A DNA stretch of 64,000 nucleotides, taken from NCBI GenBank assembly GCA_016217595.1, contig JACRHS010000022.1:1-64000 (forward strand), read 5' to 3'. Origin of the DNA: Opitutia bacterium. GTDB taxonomy: Bacteria; Verrucomicrobiota; Verrucomicrobiia; Opitutales; Opitutaceae. Shown one piece after another: positions 1 to 9,001 of the stretch; the stretch's first letter is position 1, and every line of letters begins with the position of its first letter. The notes under the pieces are model-generated. The model was given only the letters and a program-made list of their open reading frames with translations. It was not told the origin of the DNA and did no database searches. The translations under genes and the position numbers were made by a program.

Positions 1-675
1 ATTCTCCTCCAGGATCATTGGGACCCCGAGCGCACCACGCGCGGCCAGGGTCGCGCGCAAGGCCTGATCTGCGGCGGCACCGAGGTGATTCTGCGTTTCC
101 CGCCGTCCGCCACACCGCCGACCTTCACCGCCCGGCTCGTGCAACCGCGCGCCGCGAACGAGATCAACCTCATCCGCAACGGCAATTGCGAGGCCGGTCT
201 GCCCGCTTACCCGCCGCGCGGCTGGACGGTGCGTCACAGCGCCATGGGCGAGTTCGCCACCGACGGCAAACAAGGCTGGCCGGGCTGGACCACCGAAGAC
301 GCCGCCAGCGGCAAGGCCGCGCTCAAATTTACCCGCCCGCTCAATCGCATGACCGATTGGAAGGCGCCTTATCCGGAGACCGCCCGCGATACGCTCGCCG
401 TCGCCGTTCCGCCCGTGCGCCTGCTCGCCGCCGGCCGCTACGTGCTCAGCTTGAAAACCAAGGGCACCGCCACCGCCGCAGTCGTGCAGCTCGTCGCCGC
501 CACCGCCGCGGTGCAGGAGATCAAGCTGAAGCCGTCGGCCACCTGGACCGACAACCGCCTCGAAACCGAGCTGCCGCCCGGATTCACCGAAGTGAAAATC
601 ATCTTCCGCGCCGGCGGCGCCAACGACCAGGTGCTCTGGGTCGACGACGTCTCCCTCACCGCCGCCGGTCCCTGA
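1..675 (+). CDS. C-terminal fragment of a secreted protein with a carbohydrate-binding-like domain (5' truncated)
   Basis: The frame is open from the first base of the window to a TGA at 673-675, giving 224 residues of a protein whose start lies upstream. About 50 residues in, the stretch NLIRNGNCEAG resembles the opening of CBM4/9-like or related jelly-roll modules. The rest is beta-rich, with conserved-looking W, G and D positions, and ends in VLWVDDVSLTAAGP, a typical last strand of such modules. This suggests a carbohydrate-binding C-terminus on a larger secreted enzyme, which fits the esterases and glycosidases elsewhere in the window. The catalytic part is not visible, so the exact function is unknown. 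The next gene is convergent, across a long palindromic element. Confidence 0.7.
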   Translation: MLLQDHWDPERTTRGQGRAQGLICGGTEVILRFPPSATPPTFTARLVQPRAANEINLIRNGNCEAGLPAYPPRGWTVRHSAMGEFATDGKQGWPGWTTEDAASGKAALKFTRPLNRMTDWKAPYPETARDTLAVAVPPVRLLAAGRYVLSLKTKGTATAAVVQLVAATAAVQEIKLKPSATWTDNRLETELPPGFTEVKIIFRAGGANDQVLWVDDVSLTAAGP

Positions 676-700
676 GCGTTCGCGCGGTGGCAATAGAACG

Positions 701-787
701 GTAGCCGCGTTGGAGCGCAGCGACAACGTGGCCTCACGCGGGCCAACACGGGCGCCACGCTTTCGCCTACGGCTCAAGCGCGGCTAC
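701..787. repeat. Long imperfect palindrome between convergent genes (REP-like element or bidirectional terminator)
   Basis: The ends gtagccgcg (701-709) and cgcggctac (779-787) are exact reverse complements. The stem continues inward, with a wobble and a mismatch, through ttggagc (710-716) and gctcaag (772-778). A second inner stem pairs about 720-732 (gcgacaacgtggc) with about 754-766 (gccacgctttcgc), with 11 of 13 positions complementary. The whole 87 bp can fold into one long hairpin. It sits between convergent genes, where repetitive extragenic palindromes and bidirectional terminators are common. There is no T-run. Confidence 0.5.
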
Positions 788-818
788 AGCGATTCTGCAA
801 CCGCACGCCGGGCGCGCT

Positions 819-1865
819 TCAGAGCGCGCGCACCGTGCGGCCCTCGTGCCACAGCCCCTCCAGATGCGTCCGGATGGGCGTGGCGGGCACACCGCGTTCG
901 CCGCGTTGCACCATGCCGATCAGCATGTCCATCGCGACCGCGCCGATGCGGACAGAATCCTCCACCACCCCGGAGAGCGGCGTGTCGGTGGAGGGCAGGC
1001 TCAGCCCCGCCACCCCGAGCTGCCGCGGCACCGCCACGCCGATGCGCTTGAGCGCATCCAGAATTTGATACTCCGAGGTGACGAGCGCATCCAGACGGTG
1101 CTCCTCGATGTAGGCCTTGAGCTTGCGGCCGTAGTCCGGCAGGTGCGTTTGATGCGGCAGGCAGTCGAGAAACGCCGGGATGGGCGCGAGCGCGGCATCG
1201 AGCTGTTTTTCGACCAGATGGCCGGCGAGAACGTTGGATCCGCACCGCCGGTCGGTGATGTCGTCGATCGCCAGACCGATGCGGCGATACCCTCGGCGGG
1301 CGAGTTCGCGCACGACATGGCGGGTGTTGAGAAAATGCGCCGACGCCACCGTGGTCAGCAGCGGCTTCACCAGCGTGTAACCGAAAGTGACGGCCGAGAA
1401 TTGCTCCCACTCGAAGGCGAGCTCCACGCCGGCGCGCGGCTGCGGGCAGAGCAGGATGCCGGAGATATTGCGCGCCCGGAAAATCGAGGCCAGACGCTCG
1501 GCCGTGACGCCCTCGGCGTTGAGCAGAAATCTTTCGAGCCGGTAGCCGTAGGCTTTGGCGCGCTCCGCCGCACCGGCAAAATATCCGCTGTAGTAAGGTC
1601 CGCTCTCCCAGTCATAGCCCGGCTGCCAGTTCACCATCCAGGCGAGCGTGCCATGAAACGCCTGTGTGCGGATGCGGTTGCGATAGGCCGCGAGCGCCGA
1701 GAGCATCGGGTCCGGCTCGGAGTTGAGCGCACGCGCCGCCTTCTCGATACGCAGGCGGGTGGCGGGAGAAATTTTGGGATGACCTTTGAGCGCGAGCGTG
1801 ACCGTGCTGCGGCCAACGCCAGCTTTGATGGCGATGTCACGCTGTGTGACGCGACGGGTAGGCAT
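819..1865 (-). CDS. LacI-family transcriptional regulator
   Basis: A 348-residue regulator of normal LacI-family length. The N-terminus (about residues 5-32, VTQRDIAIKAGVGRSTVTLA then LKGHPKIS) is a LacI helix-turn-helix, followed by the hinge and a periplasmic-binding-protein-like effector domain with segments such as RGYRRIGLAIDD. The ATG at 1865 is preferred because it puts the HTH at the very N-terminus as usual; an in-frame GTG eight codons upstream (1889) is possible. It is divergent from the sialate O-acetylesterase gene at 1976, so control of that gene and perhaps the downstream secreted-protein genes is likely. The effector sugar cannot be read from the sequence. Confidence 0.9.
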   Translation of the reverse strand: MPTRRVTQRDIAIKAGVGRSTVTLALKGHPKISPATRLRIEKAARALNSEPDPMLSALAAYRNRIRTQAFHGTLAWMVNWQPGYDWESGPYYSGYFAGAAERAKAYGYRLERFLLNAEGVTAERLASIFRARNISGILLCPQPRAGVELAFEWEQFSAVTFGYTLVKPLLTTVASAHFLNTRHVVRELARRGYRRIGLAIDDITDRRCGSNVLAGHLVEKQLDAALAPIPAFLDCLPHQTHLPDYGRKLKAYIEEHRLDALVTSEYQILDALKRIGVAVPRQLGVAGLSLPSTDTPLSGVVEDSVRIGAVAMDMLIGMVQRGERGVPATPIRTHLEGLWHEGRTVRAL

Positions 1866-1943
1866 GAAGGCAACGTGCCCCGCCTTCACTCGCTTTCAAC
1901 TCGAAACTACTCCGGCCAACCTGTGTCGCCACGATACGGTTTG

Positions 1944-1960
1944 GCGGACGGTGTGTCCGC
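1944..1960. promoter_or_regulatory. Inverted repeat in the lacI-like/esterase divergent intergenic region
   Basis: The arms gcggac (1944-1949) and gtccgc (1955-1960) are perfect reverse complements with a 5-nt spacer, 15 bp before the esterase start. The position would suit an operator for the adjacent LacI-family protein or a leader hairpin. The arms are short and the sequence lacks the CG-centred symmetry of a classic LacI operator, so this is only a candidate. Confidence 0.25.
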
Positions 1961-1975
1961 GGTCATCGTTCCACC

Positions 1976-3538
1976 ATGCAATCCATCTCAAGCAACCGGT
2001 CCCGGCGGCGCGCGCCACGTTTCGCCCTGCTACTGCTGATCTGTTGGGGATGGCTGCTGCTGCCGCTGACCGCAGCGGTGCGACTGGCCCCGGTCTTCGC
2101 AGACCACGCGGTGCTGCAACGCGACCAGCCTTTGGCCATCTGGGGGCAGGCCGACCCGGGCGAGAAAATCGCCGTGCGCTTTCGCGAGCGCACCGCCGCG
2201 ACGCAGGCTGGCGCCGATGGTGCCTGGCGCGTCACCTTCGCCCCGTTTGCCGCGTCGACCGAGCCCGCCGAGCTGGTTGTGCAGGGTAATAACACCGTCG
2301 TGTGTCGCGATGTGCTCGTGGGCGACGTCTGGTGGTGCAGCGGGCAATCCAACATGGAATTCGCCGTCGCCACCGCCCGCGACAGCGCACGCGAAATCGC
2401 CGGGGCCAGCTGGCCGCTCATCCGGCATATCAAAATCAAACGCCAACTCGCCGACACGCCGCGCACCGAGGTCACCGCGACGCCGTGGCAGCCGGCGACG
2501 CCGGAGCACGTCGGCAAGTTCACCGCCGCTGGTTACTTTTTTGCCCGCGAGGTGCATCGCCACATCGGCGTGCCCATCGGCATCCTGAACTGCACCTGGA
2601 GCGGCACGCCCATCGAGCCGTGGATGAACGCCGAGGCGCTGGCCGGCGACCCCGCCTTTGCCGTCGTGGGCGAACGCTGGCGGGCGGACCTCGCCGCCTA
2701 TCCCGAGCGCCGCGCGAAGTTCGAACAGACGCTGGCCGACTGGCGCAAGCAGGAGGAAGCGGCGAAAACCCAGGGCGCCGAGGCGCACGCGAAATTTCTC
2801 CGCGACCAGCGCGCGCCGCGTCCGCCCATCGGCGCACCGGACCATCCGTATCCGTCCAACCCCTCCGCGATTTTCAACGGCATGGTGCACCCGTTGCGCC
2901 AGCTCACGATCAAGGGCGTGCTCTGGTATCAAGGCGAGGGCAACGCCGTGCGCGCCCCGGAATATGCCGCGCTGTTTCAAGCGCACATCCGCGACTGGCG
3001 CCGCGTTTTCGCCCAGCCCGCGCTGCCGTTTTACTGGGTGCAGATCGCCAACTACCGGGTGAACACCGACTGGCCGCGCCTGCGCGAAGCCCAAAGCCGC
3101 GCCCTCGCGTTGCCCAACACCGGCCAGGCCGTGACCATCGACATCGGCGACCCCGACGACATTCACCCGACCAACAAGCAGGAGGTCGGCCGGCGCTTGG
3201 CGTTGATCGCACTGGCACAGCTTTACGGCGGCACGGCGGAGTATTCCGGCCCGACGATGCGCGCCGCCCATCCGCGCGATGCCGCGATCGAAGTCGTTTT
3301 CGAGCACGCGGCCGGACTGCACGCCCGCGACGGCAAAATCGGCCGGCTGGAGCTGGCCGGCGCAGACCGTATTTTTCATCCGGCGGAAGGCCGCATCGCC
3401 GGTGAGACGCTCCTGGTCACGTCGCCAAAAGTGTCGCACCCCGTGGCTGTGCGCTACGCATGGCACAGCGCGCCGGAGACCGGGTTGTGCAATGCCGCCG
3501 GTCTGCCCGCCGCGCCATTTCGCTCGGACGATTGGTGA
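1976..3538 (+). CDS. Sialate O-acetylesterase, exported SGNH-type
   Basis: A 520-residue protein with an N-terminal signal or anchor segment (FALLLLICWGWLLLPLTAA, about residues 16-34), so it is exported. It belongs to the sialate O-acetylesterase family, which removes O-acetyl groups from sialic acids and, in many bacteria, from other acetylated glycans. The nucleophile is Ser125 in GQSNMEF. The Asp395/His397 pair lies in DIHPTNKQEVGRR, the usual C-terminal catalytic block. A beta-sandwich N-terminal region (VFADHAVLQRDQPLAIWG) is typical of the family. Length is normal. It is divergent from a LacI regulator, and a paralogue lies at 42437-43984. A role in processing acetylated polysaccharide is inferred. 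Confidence 0.9.
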   Translation: MQSISSNRSRRRAPRFALLLLICWGWLLLPLTAAVRLAPVFADHAVLQRDQPLAIWGQADPGEKIAVRFRERTAATQAGADGAWRVTFAPFAASTEPAELVVQGNNTVVCRDVLVGDVWWCSGQSNMEFAVATARDSAREIAGASWPLIRHIKIKRQLADTPRTEVTATPWQPATPEHVGKFTAAGYFFAREVHRHIGVPIGILNCTWSGTPIEPWMNAEALAGDPAFAVVGERWRADLAAYPERRAKFEQTLADWRKQEEAAKTQGAEAHAKFLRDQRAPRPPIGAPDHPYPSNPSAIFNGMVHPLRQLTIKGVLWYQGEGNAVRAPEYAALFQAHIRDWRRVFAQPALPFYWVQIANYRVNTDWPRLREAQSRALALPNTGQAVTIDIGDPDDIHPTNKQEVGRRLALIALAQLYGGTAEYSGPTMRAAHPRDAAIEVVFEHAAGLHARDGKIGRLELAGADRIFHPAEGRIAGETLLVTSPKVSHPVAVRYAWHSAPETGLCNAAGLPAAPFRSDDW

Positions 3539-4052
3539 TACCGTCCGCGATTAACCTGTGTCATACGCGCGGCGATTGTGCCGTGCCAAGGATGTGCGCA
3601 CAGAGATTCGTTGTCGGATACAGCCCCTCCCGTATTTCGCGCTTTCAGATTTTGAACACTTTGTCTGGGGTTGTGTAATAGCGACCCTGCCCCCGGAAGT
3701 CTGCAGCCGGGGGCAGGGTTATTTTTTGGCTCCGGTTTTTCCCCTATCCTCGCCAGCGCCCCGCCACCGCTGCACAGAGAAAGCGAAACTCCACCCGCCA
3801 CGGCCAGCGCGAGATGCAATCGCGCCCGTGTGGGCGCGCACCGGCCAAGGTGAAAATGGTGACCTGTGTTTGATGCGACCGCGTTGTCCGCCGGAGTCGC
3901 CCACCCATCATTTTGGCGGTTCTCCCGCTTCTTGCTTCTGCCCGCTGCTTCCCCGCCCGATCAATTTTGCGCACCGTCAATGGCTTCGCCGCATTGTCGT
4001 CAGCATCCCACAAAATAGCCGACCGGTGTCGGCCAACCCTACCGTTCAACCC
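3539..4052 (+). other. 514-bp intergenic region
   Basis: No convincing gene was found. The open frame that continues upstream of the beta-helix gene lacks a signal peptide before its Met at 4053 and runs through a strong terminator (3684-3728), so it is unlikely to be translated here. A small hairpin (gccgac/gtcggc, 4018-4033) lies just before the next start. A promoter for the beta-helix gene must lie between the terminator and 4053, but no clear -35/-10 pair stands out. Confidence 0.5.
3684..3728 (+). terminator. Rho-independent terminator of the sialate O-acetylesterase gene
   Basis: A perfect 12-bp GC-rich stem, ccctgcccccgg (3685-3696) with ccgggggcaggg (3707-3718), encloses a 10-nt loop and is followed directly by ttattttttgg. 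One more A-T pair closes the base. It is the strongest plus-strand terminator in the window and lies 146 bp after the esterase stop. Confidence 0.9.
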
Positions 4053-5876
4053 ATGACTAGTGACCGTTCCCCTAACGCACTCCGCCGGCTTCGCCTCGCG
4101 ACGCTGGGCTTGTTCCTGAGTCTGTTCCTCTCAGTCCTCCGCGCCGACTACTACGTTGCACCCAACGCCCTGGGCACCGGAGCCGGCACCTCAGCCGCCA
4201 ATGCCGCCGATTATCTGAACGCCACGTTCTGGGGCACAGTACAGACCGCGTTGCAAACCGCGGGCACCACTGTCTGGTTCGCCAACGGCACCTACACGGA
4301 GGGCACCCTCACGCTCCAAAACCGCGGCCATCCCATCAACCGGTGCATACTGCGCGCCACCACCGATGGCAGCGTCACCCTCAAGGCCGACGGCCTGACC
4401 AATATTCTCTGGTTGCGCGGCTCGCAAAATTACACGCTGCGCGGCTTCCGTTTCACCGGCACCGCCACGCAATCGGCGCTCAACCTCAGCTATTACCCCA
4501 ACCCCACCAAGGCGCCGACCCGCAATATCAACGTCAACAATTGCTGGTTCGAGAACCTCACCAACCTCTCCTTGGGCGCGATTCTCTTCGGGGCGAACCG
4601 CGACATCACCATCGACACGTGCAATTTCACCAACGTCACCGGCCCCGCACCGGCGCAGGTCCACGGCATTTACGCCGGAAATTCGAGCCAGAATATCACC
4701 ATCAATAACTGTAATTTCACCGACATTGGCGGCGAATACGTCCGTTTCCGCAACGACACCGAATATGCCGTGGTGACCGGCTGCTTCTTCCGCAGCAATG
4801 TGCTGGGCTGCAACCAGCCTTTCATCGGCGTGCCGCTGTACAATTCGGTCGGGCCTTATGCGAACGAGTTTTACGGCGGGCACTTCCAATTTAGCGGCAA
4901 TGATTTTCGCTACGTGGTGGCCCAGGATCTGAGCGGCTACTACCGGTACGCGCACTATTTCTACAACAGCGGGTACAATACGCCGCAACCCGGCGACGGC
5001 CTCGACTACATGCTCGATTCCACCGAGGCCAACACCCTCAACAACGGCACCGTCGCCCAGAAAGAAGCGCTGCTCAACGCCGAGATGGGACTCAGCAACA
5101 CGCAGATCAAAATCTACGGCAATACCTACAATGGCGTGGTCTGGGCCGCCGCCTATCGCGGCTACGGCACGGACAATCAGGGTTACACCACCCCGGTCAA
5201 CATCTCCAACTGGCCGGGCACCAGCACCACTTTCGGCGCGGCGCCGCTCCTGCGCAACAGCACCTTCGAGTTCAAAGGCAACCGCCTGCGCTGCTGGTAC
5301 ACCTACTCTGGCAATGCGCCCGCGGATCACCCGGGCCTCAATGGCACCGCCAAGGCCATCAAGCTGGCGAGCGCGTCCAACACCGAGTTCGGTCAGTGGC
5401 TGCGTGGCCCCACCGCGAGCACGGCGACGCTGCACTGCCTGTTTGCGGTCGGCAGCACGCCGCTGCCGGCGGGCGTGGTGTTCCAGATGCAGATGTATCA
5501 TAACGAGCAAAACAACTCCCACCTGGCGTTCGCGGTGAACAACACCGGCCAGCTCGGCTACATGAACGGCACGACCTTTGTGGCGGTGCCCGAGCTCGGC
5601 TCGATCGCCTTCTCGGTCGATGCCAACGGCGACGGCGATTACGCCGATGCCGGCGACACCATGCGTTGGTACCAGTTGCGCATCACGGCCGACTACTCGG
5701 GCGCGACCCCGCAATTCAGCATCGCGCGCGGCGTGGCCAACACCCAGAGCGATTACACCTATTCGAAGTCCGGCATCACCGCCTGGGTCAACGGCGCGCC
5801 CGCCACCGGCTCCAAGATCGGCCTCCTCGTCTTCAAGAACACCGGCGCCAACGCCGTCGTCGACGAAGTCTGGTAA
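4053..5876 (+). CDS. Secreted right-handed parallel beta-helix protein (pectate-lyase-like fold)
   Basis: A 607-residue exported protein. The start is the ATG at 4053, because a signal peptide follows (LGLFLSLFLSVLRA, cleavage near residue 31) and then YYVAPNALGTGAG, the opening often seen in secreted beta-helix proteins. Residues about 110-300 contain stacked rungs with Asn-rich turns (NVNNCWFENLTNLS, TIDTCNFTNVT, TINNCNFTDIGG), as in right-handed parallel beta-helices. The C-terminal about 180 residues look like a jelly-roll or LamG-like domain, with a calcium-site-like DANGDGDYADAGD. Such proteins bind or cleave polysaccharides; no catalytic set is recognised, so the substrate is unknown. 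A small exported protein follows after 62 bp and may be co-transcribed. Confidence 0.75.
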   Translation: MTSDRSPNALRRLRLATLGLFLSLFLSVLRADYYVAPNALGTGAGTSAANAADYLNATFWGTVQTALQTAGTTVWFANGTYTEGTLTLQNRGHPINRCILRATTDGSVTLKADGLTNILWLRGSQNYTLRGFRFTGTATQSALNLSYYPNPTKAPTRNINVNNCWFENLTNLSLGAILFGANRDITIDTCNFTNVTGPAPAQVHGIYAGNSSQNITINNCNFTDIGGEYVRFRNDTEYAVVTGCFFRSNVLGCNQPFIGVPLYNSVGPYANEFYGGHFQFSGNDFRYVVAQDLSGYYRYAHYFYNSGYNTPQPGDGLDYMLDSTEANTLNNGTVAQKEALLNAEMGLSNTQIKIYGNTYNGVVWAAAYRGYGTDNQGYTTPVNISNWPGTSTTFGAAPLLRNSTFEFKGNRLRCWYTYSGNAPADHPGLNGTAKAIKLASASNTEFGQWLRGPTASTATLHCLFAVGSTPLPAGVVFQMQMYHNEQNNSHLAFAVNNTGQLGYMNGTTFVAVPELGSIAFSVDANGDGDYADAGDTMRWYQLRITADYSGATPQFSIARGVANTQSDYTYSKSGITAWVNGAPATGSKIGLLVFKNTGANAVVDEVW

Positions 5877-5938
5877 CGCGCTCCTCTTCCATCGCGCCAG
5901 GGGCGGCGGGCTTGACGGTCCGCCGCTCGCATGGCGCA

Positions 5939-6640
5939 ATGTCCTCCGCTTCCATGTTCGCAACGGCTATCCGTCTCTCGTTGGGCGCTCTGTTTCTCGC
6001 AATGGGACAGACGGGCTTCGCGGCCGACGACCTGGAGCTGGCCGGCATCCTGCAAACCGAGCGCGCCAGTTACGTGGCCTTCCAATCGGCCGCTGCGCCC
6101 GGCGGCGTATGGGTGCCGGTCGGCGGCTATTTCGACGGCTATCGCGTGACACACCTCGATCCCGCCACGGAGACCGTCACCCTCACCGCCGGGAACGTAC
6201 AGCGCCGCCTGCGGCTGCGTTCCGCCCAGCCCGCCGCGCCAGGCACCGCCCCGGCGCTGCCGCCCGGCGTGGAACGCAATCTGCGCCTGCTGCGCACCGC
6301 GGCGTACCAACATTTTTGGGACACCGCAACGGCCGAGGCCGGCACGGCGGATTTCGTCGGACCGGACCGCATGCTGTTTCGCGTCGAGCCCGTGGCCGGC
6401 GAGGATTACTCGCGGCTGCGTTTCCTGCTGGGCGCTGATGGCATGGTGCGTGTCGTTGACGCCACCGGACGCGAGCAGCCCATCGCCGCGGATGAGCCCG
6501 AGCACTTGCTTGTGACCGCGGATGTCACCCTCGCGCAGATAAGCCAGCGCCTGCGGCTCCCGTTGGCCCGCCTCGGGGAATTGAACCCCGGTTTCGATTC
6601 CGCCAGCCCCGGCGGCAGTCGCCGCGTGCGCCTCAGGTGA
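5939..6640 (+). CDS. Small exported protein with GspC-like homology region and possible C-terminal LysM-like motif
   Basis: 233 residues. The ATG at 5939 is chosen because an export signal follows (RLSLGALFLAMGQTGFA). The mature N-terminus reads LAGILQTERASYVAF, then VPVGGYFDGYRVTHLDP, then TVTLTAGNVQRRLRLR. This pattern is like the homology region of type II secretion GspC or pilus PilP proteins (an 'X-V-G-D-x-x-x-G-y-x-V' strand order). The C-terminus (TLAQISQRLRLPLARLGELN) resembles a degenerate LysM. No other type II secretion genes are in the window. It follows the beta-helix gene by 62 bp and is convergent with the kinase that ends at 6651. Both domain assignments are pattern-based and tentative. 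Confidence 0.6.
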   Translation: MSSASMFATAIRLSLGALFLAMGQTGFAADDLELAGILQTERASYVAFQSAAAPGGVWVPVGGYFDGYRVTHLDPATETVTLTAGNVQRRLRLRSAQPAAPGTAPALPPGVERNLRLLRTAAYQHFWDTATAEAGTADFVGPDRMLFRVEPVAGEDYSRLRFLLGADGMVRVVDATGREQPIAADEPEHLLVTADVTLAQISQRLRLPLARLGELNPGFDSASPGGSRRVRLR

Positions 6641-6650
6641 GCCGCCGCGC

Positions 6651-8549
6651 TCAAGTGCGATCAAGCGCTTTTCGCACCACCGCCGAAAGCGCGCTTTTGG
6701 TAAACGGCTTGGCGATATAAACAATGTTCGCCGCATCGAGGCGCTCCGGATTCACTAGATCCACGCTATAACCACTGGCGACGACGACGGGCAGCCCCGG
6801 CTTTTCCACCCGCAAGGTCTCGGCCAACGTGAGCCCGGTCATACCCTCGGGCATCACCATATCGGTCAGCAAAAGGTCGATCGCCCCGGCCTGCTGGACC
6901 CAACACGCCAGCGCTTCGTGTCCGTTGGCCGCCTCCACCACCCGGTAACCGAGCCGCTTCAAGATTGTCGCGGCGCCGCACCGCACCAGCCCCTCGTCCT
7001 CGACCAACAGGATCGTTTCGCTGCCGCCACGAACCGCGTCCGGTTGAATGACAGTCGGTGAAGTCGGTTCCGGCAGCGTCAATGCCGGCAGATAAACATG
7101 GAAACTTGTGCCACAACCCGGGGCGCTCTCCACCGCGACCCAGCCGTGGTGCTGCTTGGCGATGCCGTACACGGTGGCGAGCCCGAGACCGGTGCCCTTT
7201 CCCGGTCCTTTGGTGGTGAAGAACGGCTCGAAGATGCGCTCCCGCGTGGCGGCGTCCATGCCATGCCCGTTGTCCGTGACACTGAGGCAGACAAATGAGC
7301 CCGGGCGCGCGTTGATGTCCTTCACCACCGCCTCAGCCGACAACTCGACCACATTGAGATCGAGGCAAAGCGCCCCGCCTTGCGGCATGGCATCGCGGGC
7401 ATTGACGCAAAGGTTCATCACGATCTGTTCCATCATGCCCGGATCGGCCTGCACCCAGCAGGGCGTGCTCGGCTCGACCAAACTCAGCCGGATGTTTTCA
7501 CCGATCAGGCGGCGCAACATTTTCAGCAGGTTCGCCAGCACTTGTTGCAGATCGACCGGCTTGGTCTCGACAATCTGGCGACGACTGAAGAGCAGCAACT
7601 GCTGGGTGAGATTGGCGGCGCGCTGGGTCTCCAGCTCCAGTTCTTCGACGGTTTCGCGGATTTCTGGCGACAGCTGCGGATTCTCCAGGAGCAACCCCAG
7701 CTGCATCATCGTACCGGCGAGAATATTGTTAAAATCGTGCGCGATGCCACCGGCAAGCTGTCCCACCGCTTCCATCTTCTGCGCCTGCCGCAGCTTCTCC
7801 TCCATCTCGCGCCGGGCGGTGATGTCGCGCACCGTCGCCAGCACCGCGGGCTGGCCGAGAAACTCGAAGCGGTGCGTGCTGACTTCGACCGGCACACGCG
7901 TCCCGGTCTTGGTGATGTAAACCTGATCGCCGGCGGCAACCGCAGCGCCGATGCCGACCAGTCCGATATCCGCCGGCGTGCGTTGCAACAACTCCTCGCG
8001 GGTGTAGCCGAGCCGCGCACAGGCGATGTCGTTGACCTCGAAAAAACGCCCCCCGGTGCCGTCGGGCGCGAGGTGATAGACCAAGACGGCGTCATTGGCG
8101 CTATTGAACAGCAGCCGATAGCGTTCCTCGCTCTGAAGGAAGGCGACCTCAGCCTGCCGCTTCTCGTGCCGCTGCTGCGCCTCGCGCAGTTCGCGCGCGA
8201 TGGCGGGCGCGAGACGCGCCAACGCCGTTTTCATCACATAGTCGTGTGCCCCGGCTTTCATCATCGCGACGGCGATCTCTTCGCCGATGGTGCCGGAGAC
8301 GACGATGAAAGGAAGATCGAGGCCGGATTGCTGCAGAATCTTGAGCGCGGCGGGGGCATCGAATTGCGGCATCCGGTAATCGGAAATAACCACATCCCAT
8401 TTTTGCCGGGCTAGCGCCTCACGCATCTGCGCAGCGGCATCGACGCGCTCGCTCACAACAGCATAGCCCGCCTGCGTGAGCTGGTAGATGATCAGCTCAG
8501 CGTCGCTCTCGGAATCTTCGACTTGTAATACGCGGAGCGGTTGACTCAT
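6651..8549 (-). CDS. Hybrid sensor histidine kinase (REC-PAS-HisKA-HATPase-REC), last gene of the copper/ethylene-like operon
   Basis: 632 residues, cytoplasmic, with no membrane segment. In order: an N-terminal receiver (residues 1-125, phospho-acceptor Asp57 in ISDYRMPQ), a PAS/PAC domain (about 140-255, ending TVRDITARREMEE), a HisKA dimerisation domain with His271 in GGIAHDFNNIL, an HATPase_c domain ([26 protein letters not shown]) and a C-terminal receiver (about 515-632, Asp563 in LLLTDMVMPEG, Lys in YIAKPF). Its ATG overlaps the upstream receiver gene's stop by 4 bp, so the two are translationally coupled. It probably takes or gives phosphate within the four-gene operon. The output target is not encoded here. 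Its kinase-receiver half is strikingly like that of the kinase at 35934-40121. Confidence 0.92.
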   Translation of the reverse strand: MSQPLRVLQVEDSESDAELIIYQLTQAGYAVVSERVDAAAQMREALARQKWDVVISDYRMPQFDAPAALKILQQSGLDLPFIVVSGTIGEEIAVAMMKAGAHDYVMKTALARLAPAIARELREAQQRHEKRQAEVAFLQSEERYRLLFNSANDAVLVYHLAPDGTGGRFFEVNDIACARLGYTREELLQRTPADIGLVGIGAAVAAGDQVYITKTGTRVPVEVSTHRFEFLGQPAVLATVRDITARREMEEKLRQAQKMEAVGQLAGGIAHDFNNILAGTMMQLGLLLENPQLSPEIRETVEELELETQRAANLTQQLLLFSRRQIVETKPVDLQQVLANLLKMLRRLIGENIRLSLVEPSTPCWVQADPGMMEQIVMNLCVNARDAMPQGGALCLDLNVVELSAEAVVKDINARPGSFVCLSVTDNGHGMDAATRERIFEPFFTTKGPGKGTGLGLATVYGIAKQHHGWVAVESAPGCGTSFHVYLPALTLPEPTSPTVIQPDAVRGGSETILLVEDEGLVRCGAATILKRLGYRVVEAANGHEALACWVQQAGAIDLLLTDMVMPEGMTGLTLAETLRVEKPGLPVVVASGYSVDLVNPERLDAANIVYIAKPFTKSALSAVVRKALDRT

Positions 8550-9001
8550 GGCTGGGCGACCTGGGGAGGAGGTTCATTCATCACCAGCCAGTACAGGCCG
8601 AGATGTTCGATGGCGGCGGCGAATTGGAGAAAATCCACCGGTTTACGGATGTAGCTGTTGACGCCGAGATCGTAGCTGGCGGCGATATCCTGCTCTTCCG
8701 TCGACGAGGTGAGGATCACCACGGGCAACCGACGGGTACGCGGATTGGCCCGCAAACGGCGGAGCACCTCCAGCCCCATGATGCGCGGCAGCTTGAGGTC
8801 GAGCAGCACGAGCATGGGCAATTCGCGTGCCGCCGCGGTCGCTCCGTCCTCGGGACCGAGCAGATAGTCCAGCGCTTCCTTGCCGTCTTCCGCGACGACC
8901 AGTTCGTTGGCCAGCCGACTCTGCGCAAAGGCCATCTGCGTGAGCTCGACATCGCTGGGGCTGTCTTCGACCAGGAGGATAGTTTTGGCGCCACCGTTCA
9001 T
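8546..9001 (-). CDS. CheY/Rcp1-like single-domain response regulator
   Basis: 151 residues made up of one receiver domain: acidic pocket Glu12-Asp13, phospho-acceptor Asp68 in VLLDLKLPR, Thr/Ser in ILTSSTEEQD and Lys in YIRKPVDFLQF. The C-terminus (GLYWLVMNEPPP) is the tail typical of Rcp1-like regulators, which partner phytochrome-type histidine kinases. There is no DNA-binding output. It overlaps the upstream kinase stop and the downstream hybrid-kinase start by 4 bp each. Longer upstream frames are excluded because they run into the kinase gene. The role inferred is a phosphate shuttle between the membrane kinase and the hybrid kinase, or a protein-interaction output. Confidence 0.92.
   Translation of the reverse strand: MNGGAKTILLVEDSPSDVELTQMAFAQSRLANELVVAEDGKEALDYLLGPEDGATAAARELPMLVLLDLKLPRIMGLEVLRRLRANPRTRRLPVVILTSSTEEQDIAASYDLGVNSYIRKPVDFLQFAAAIEHLGLYWLVMNEPPPQVAQP

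Noticed and set aside
2030-3466. 478-codon minus-strand frame opposite the first sialate esterase
   Set aside because: Shadow frame; the plus strand has the GQSNM and DIHPTNK catalytic blocks.
4191-5963. 590-codon minus-strand frame opposite the beta-helix gene
   Set aside because: Antisense shadow; the plus strand has a signal peptide and clear beta-helix rungs.
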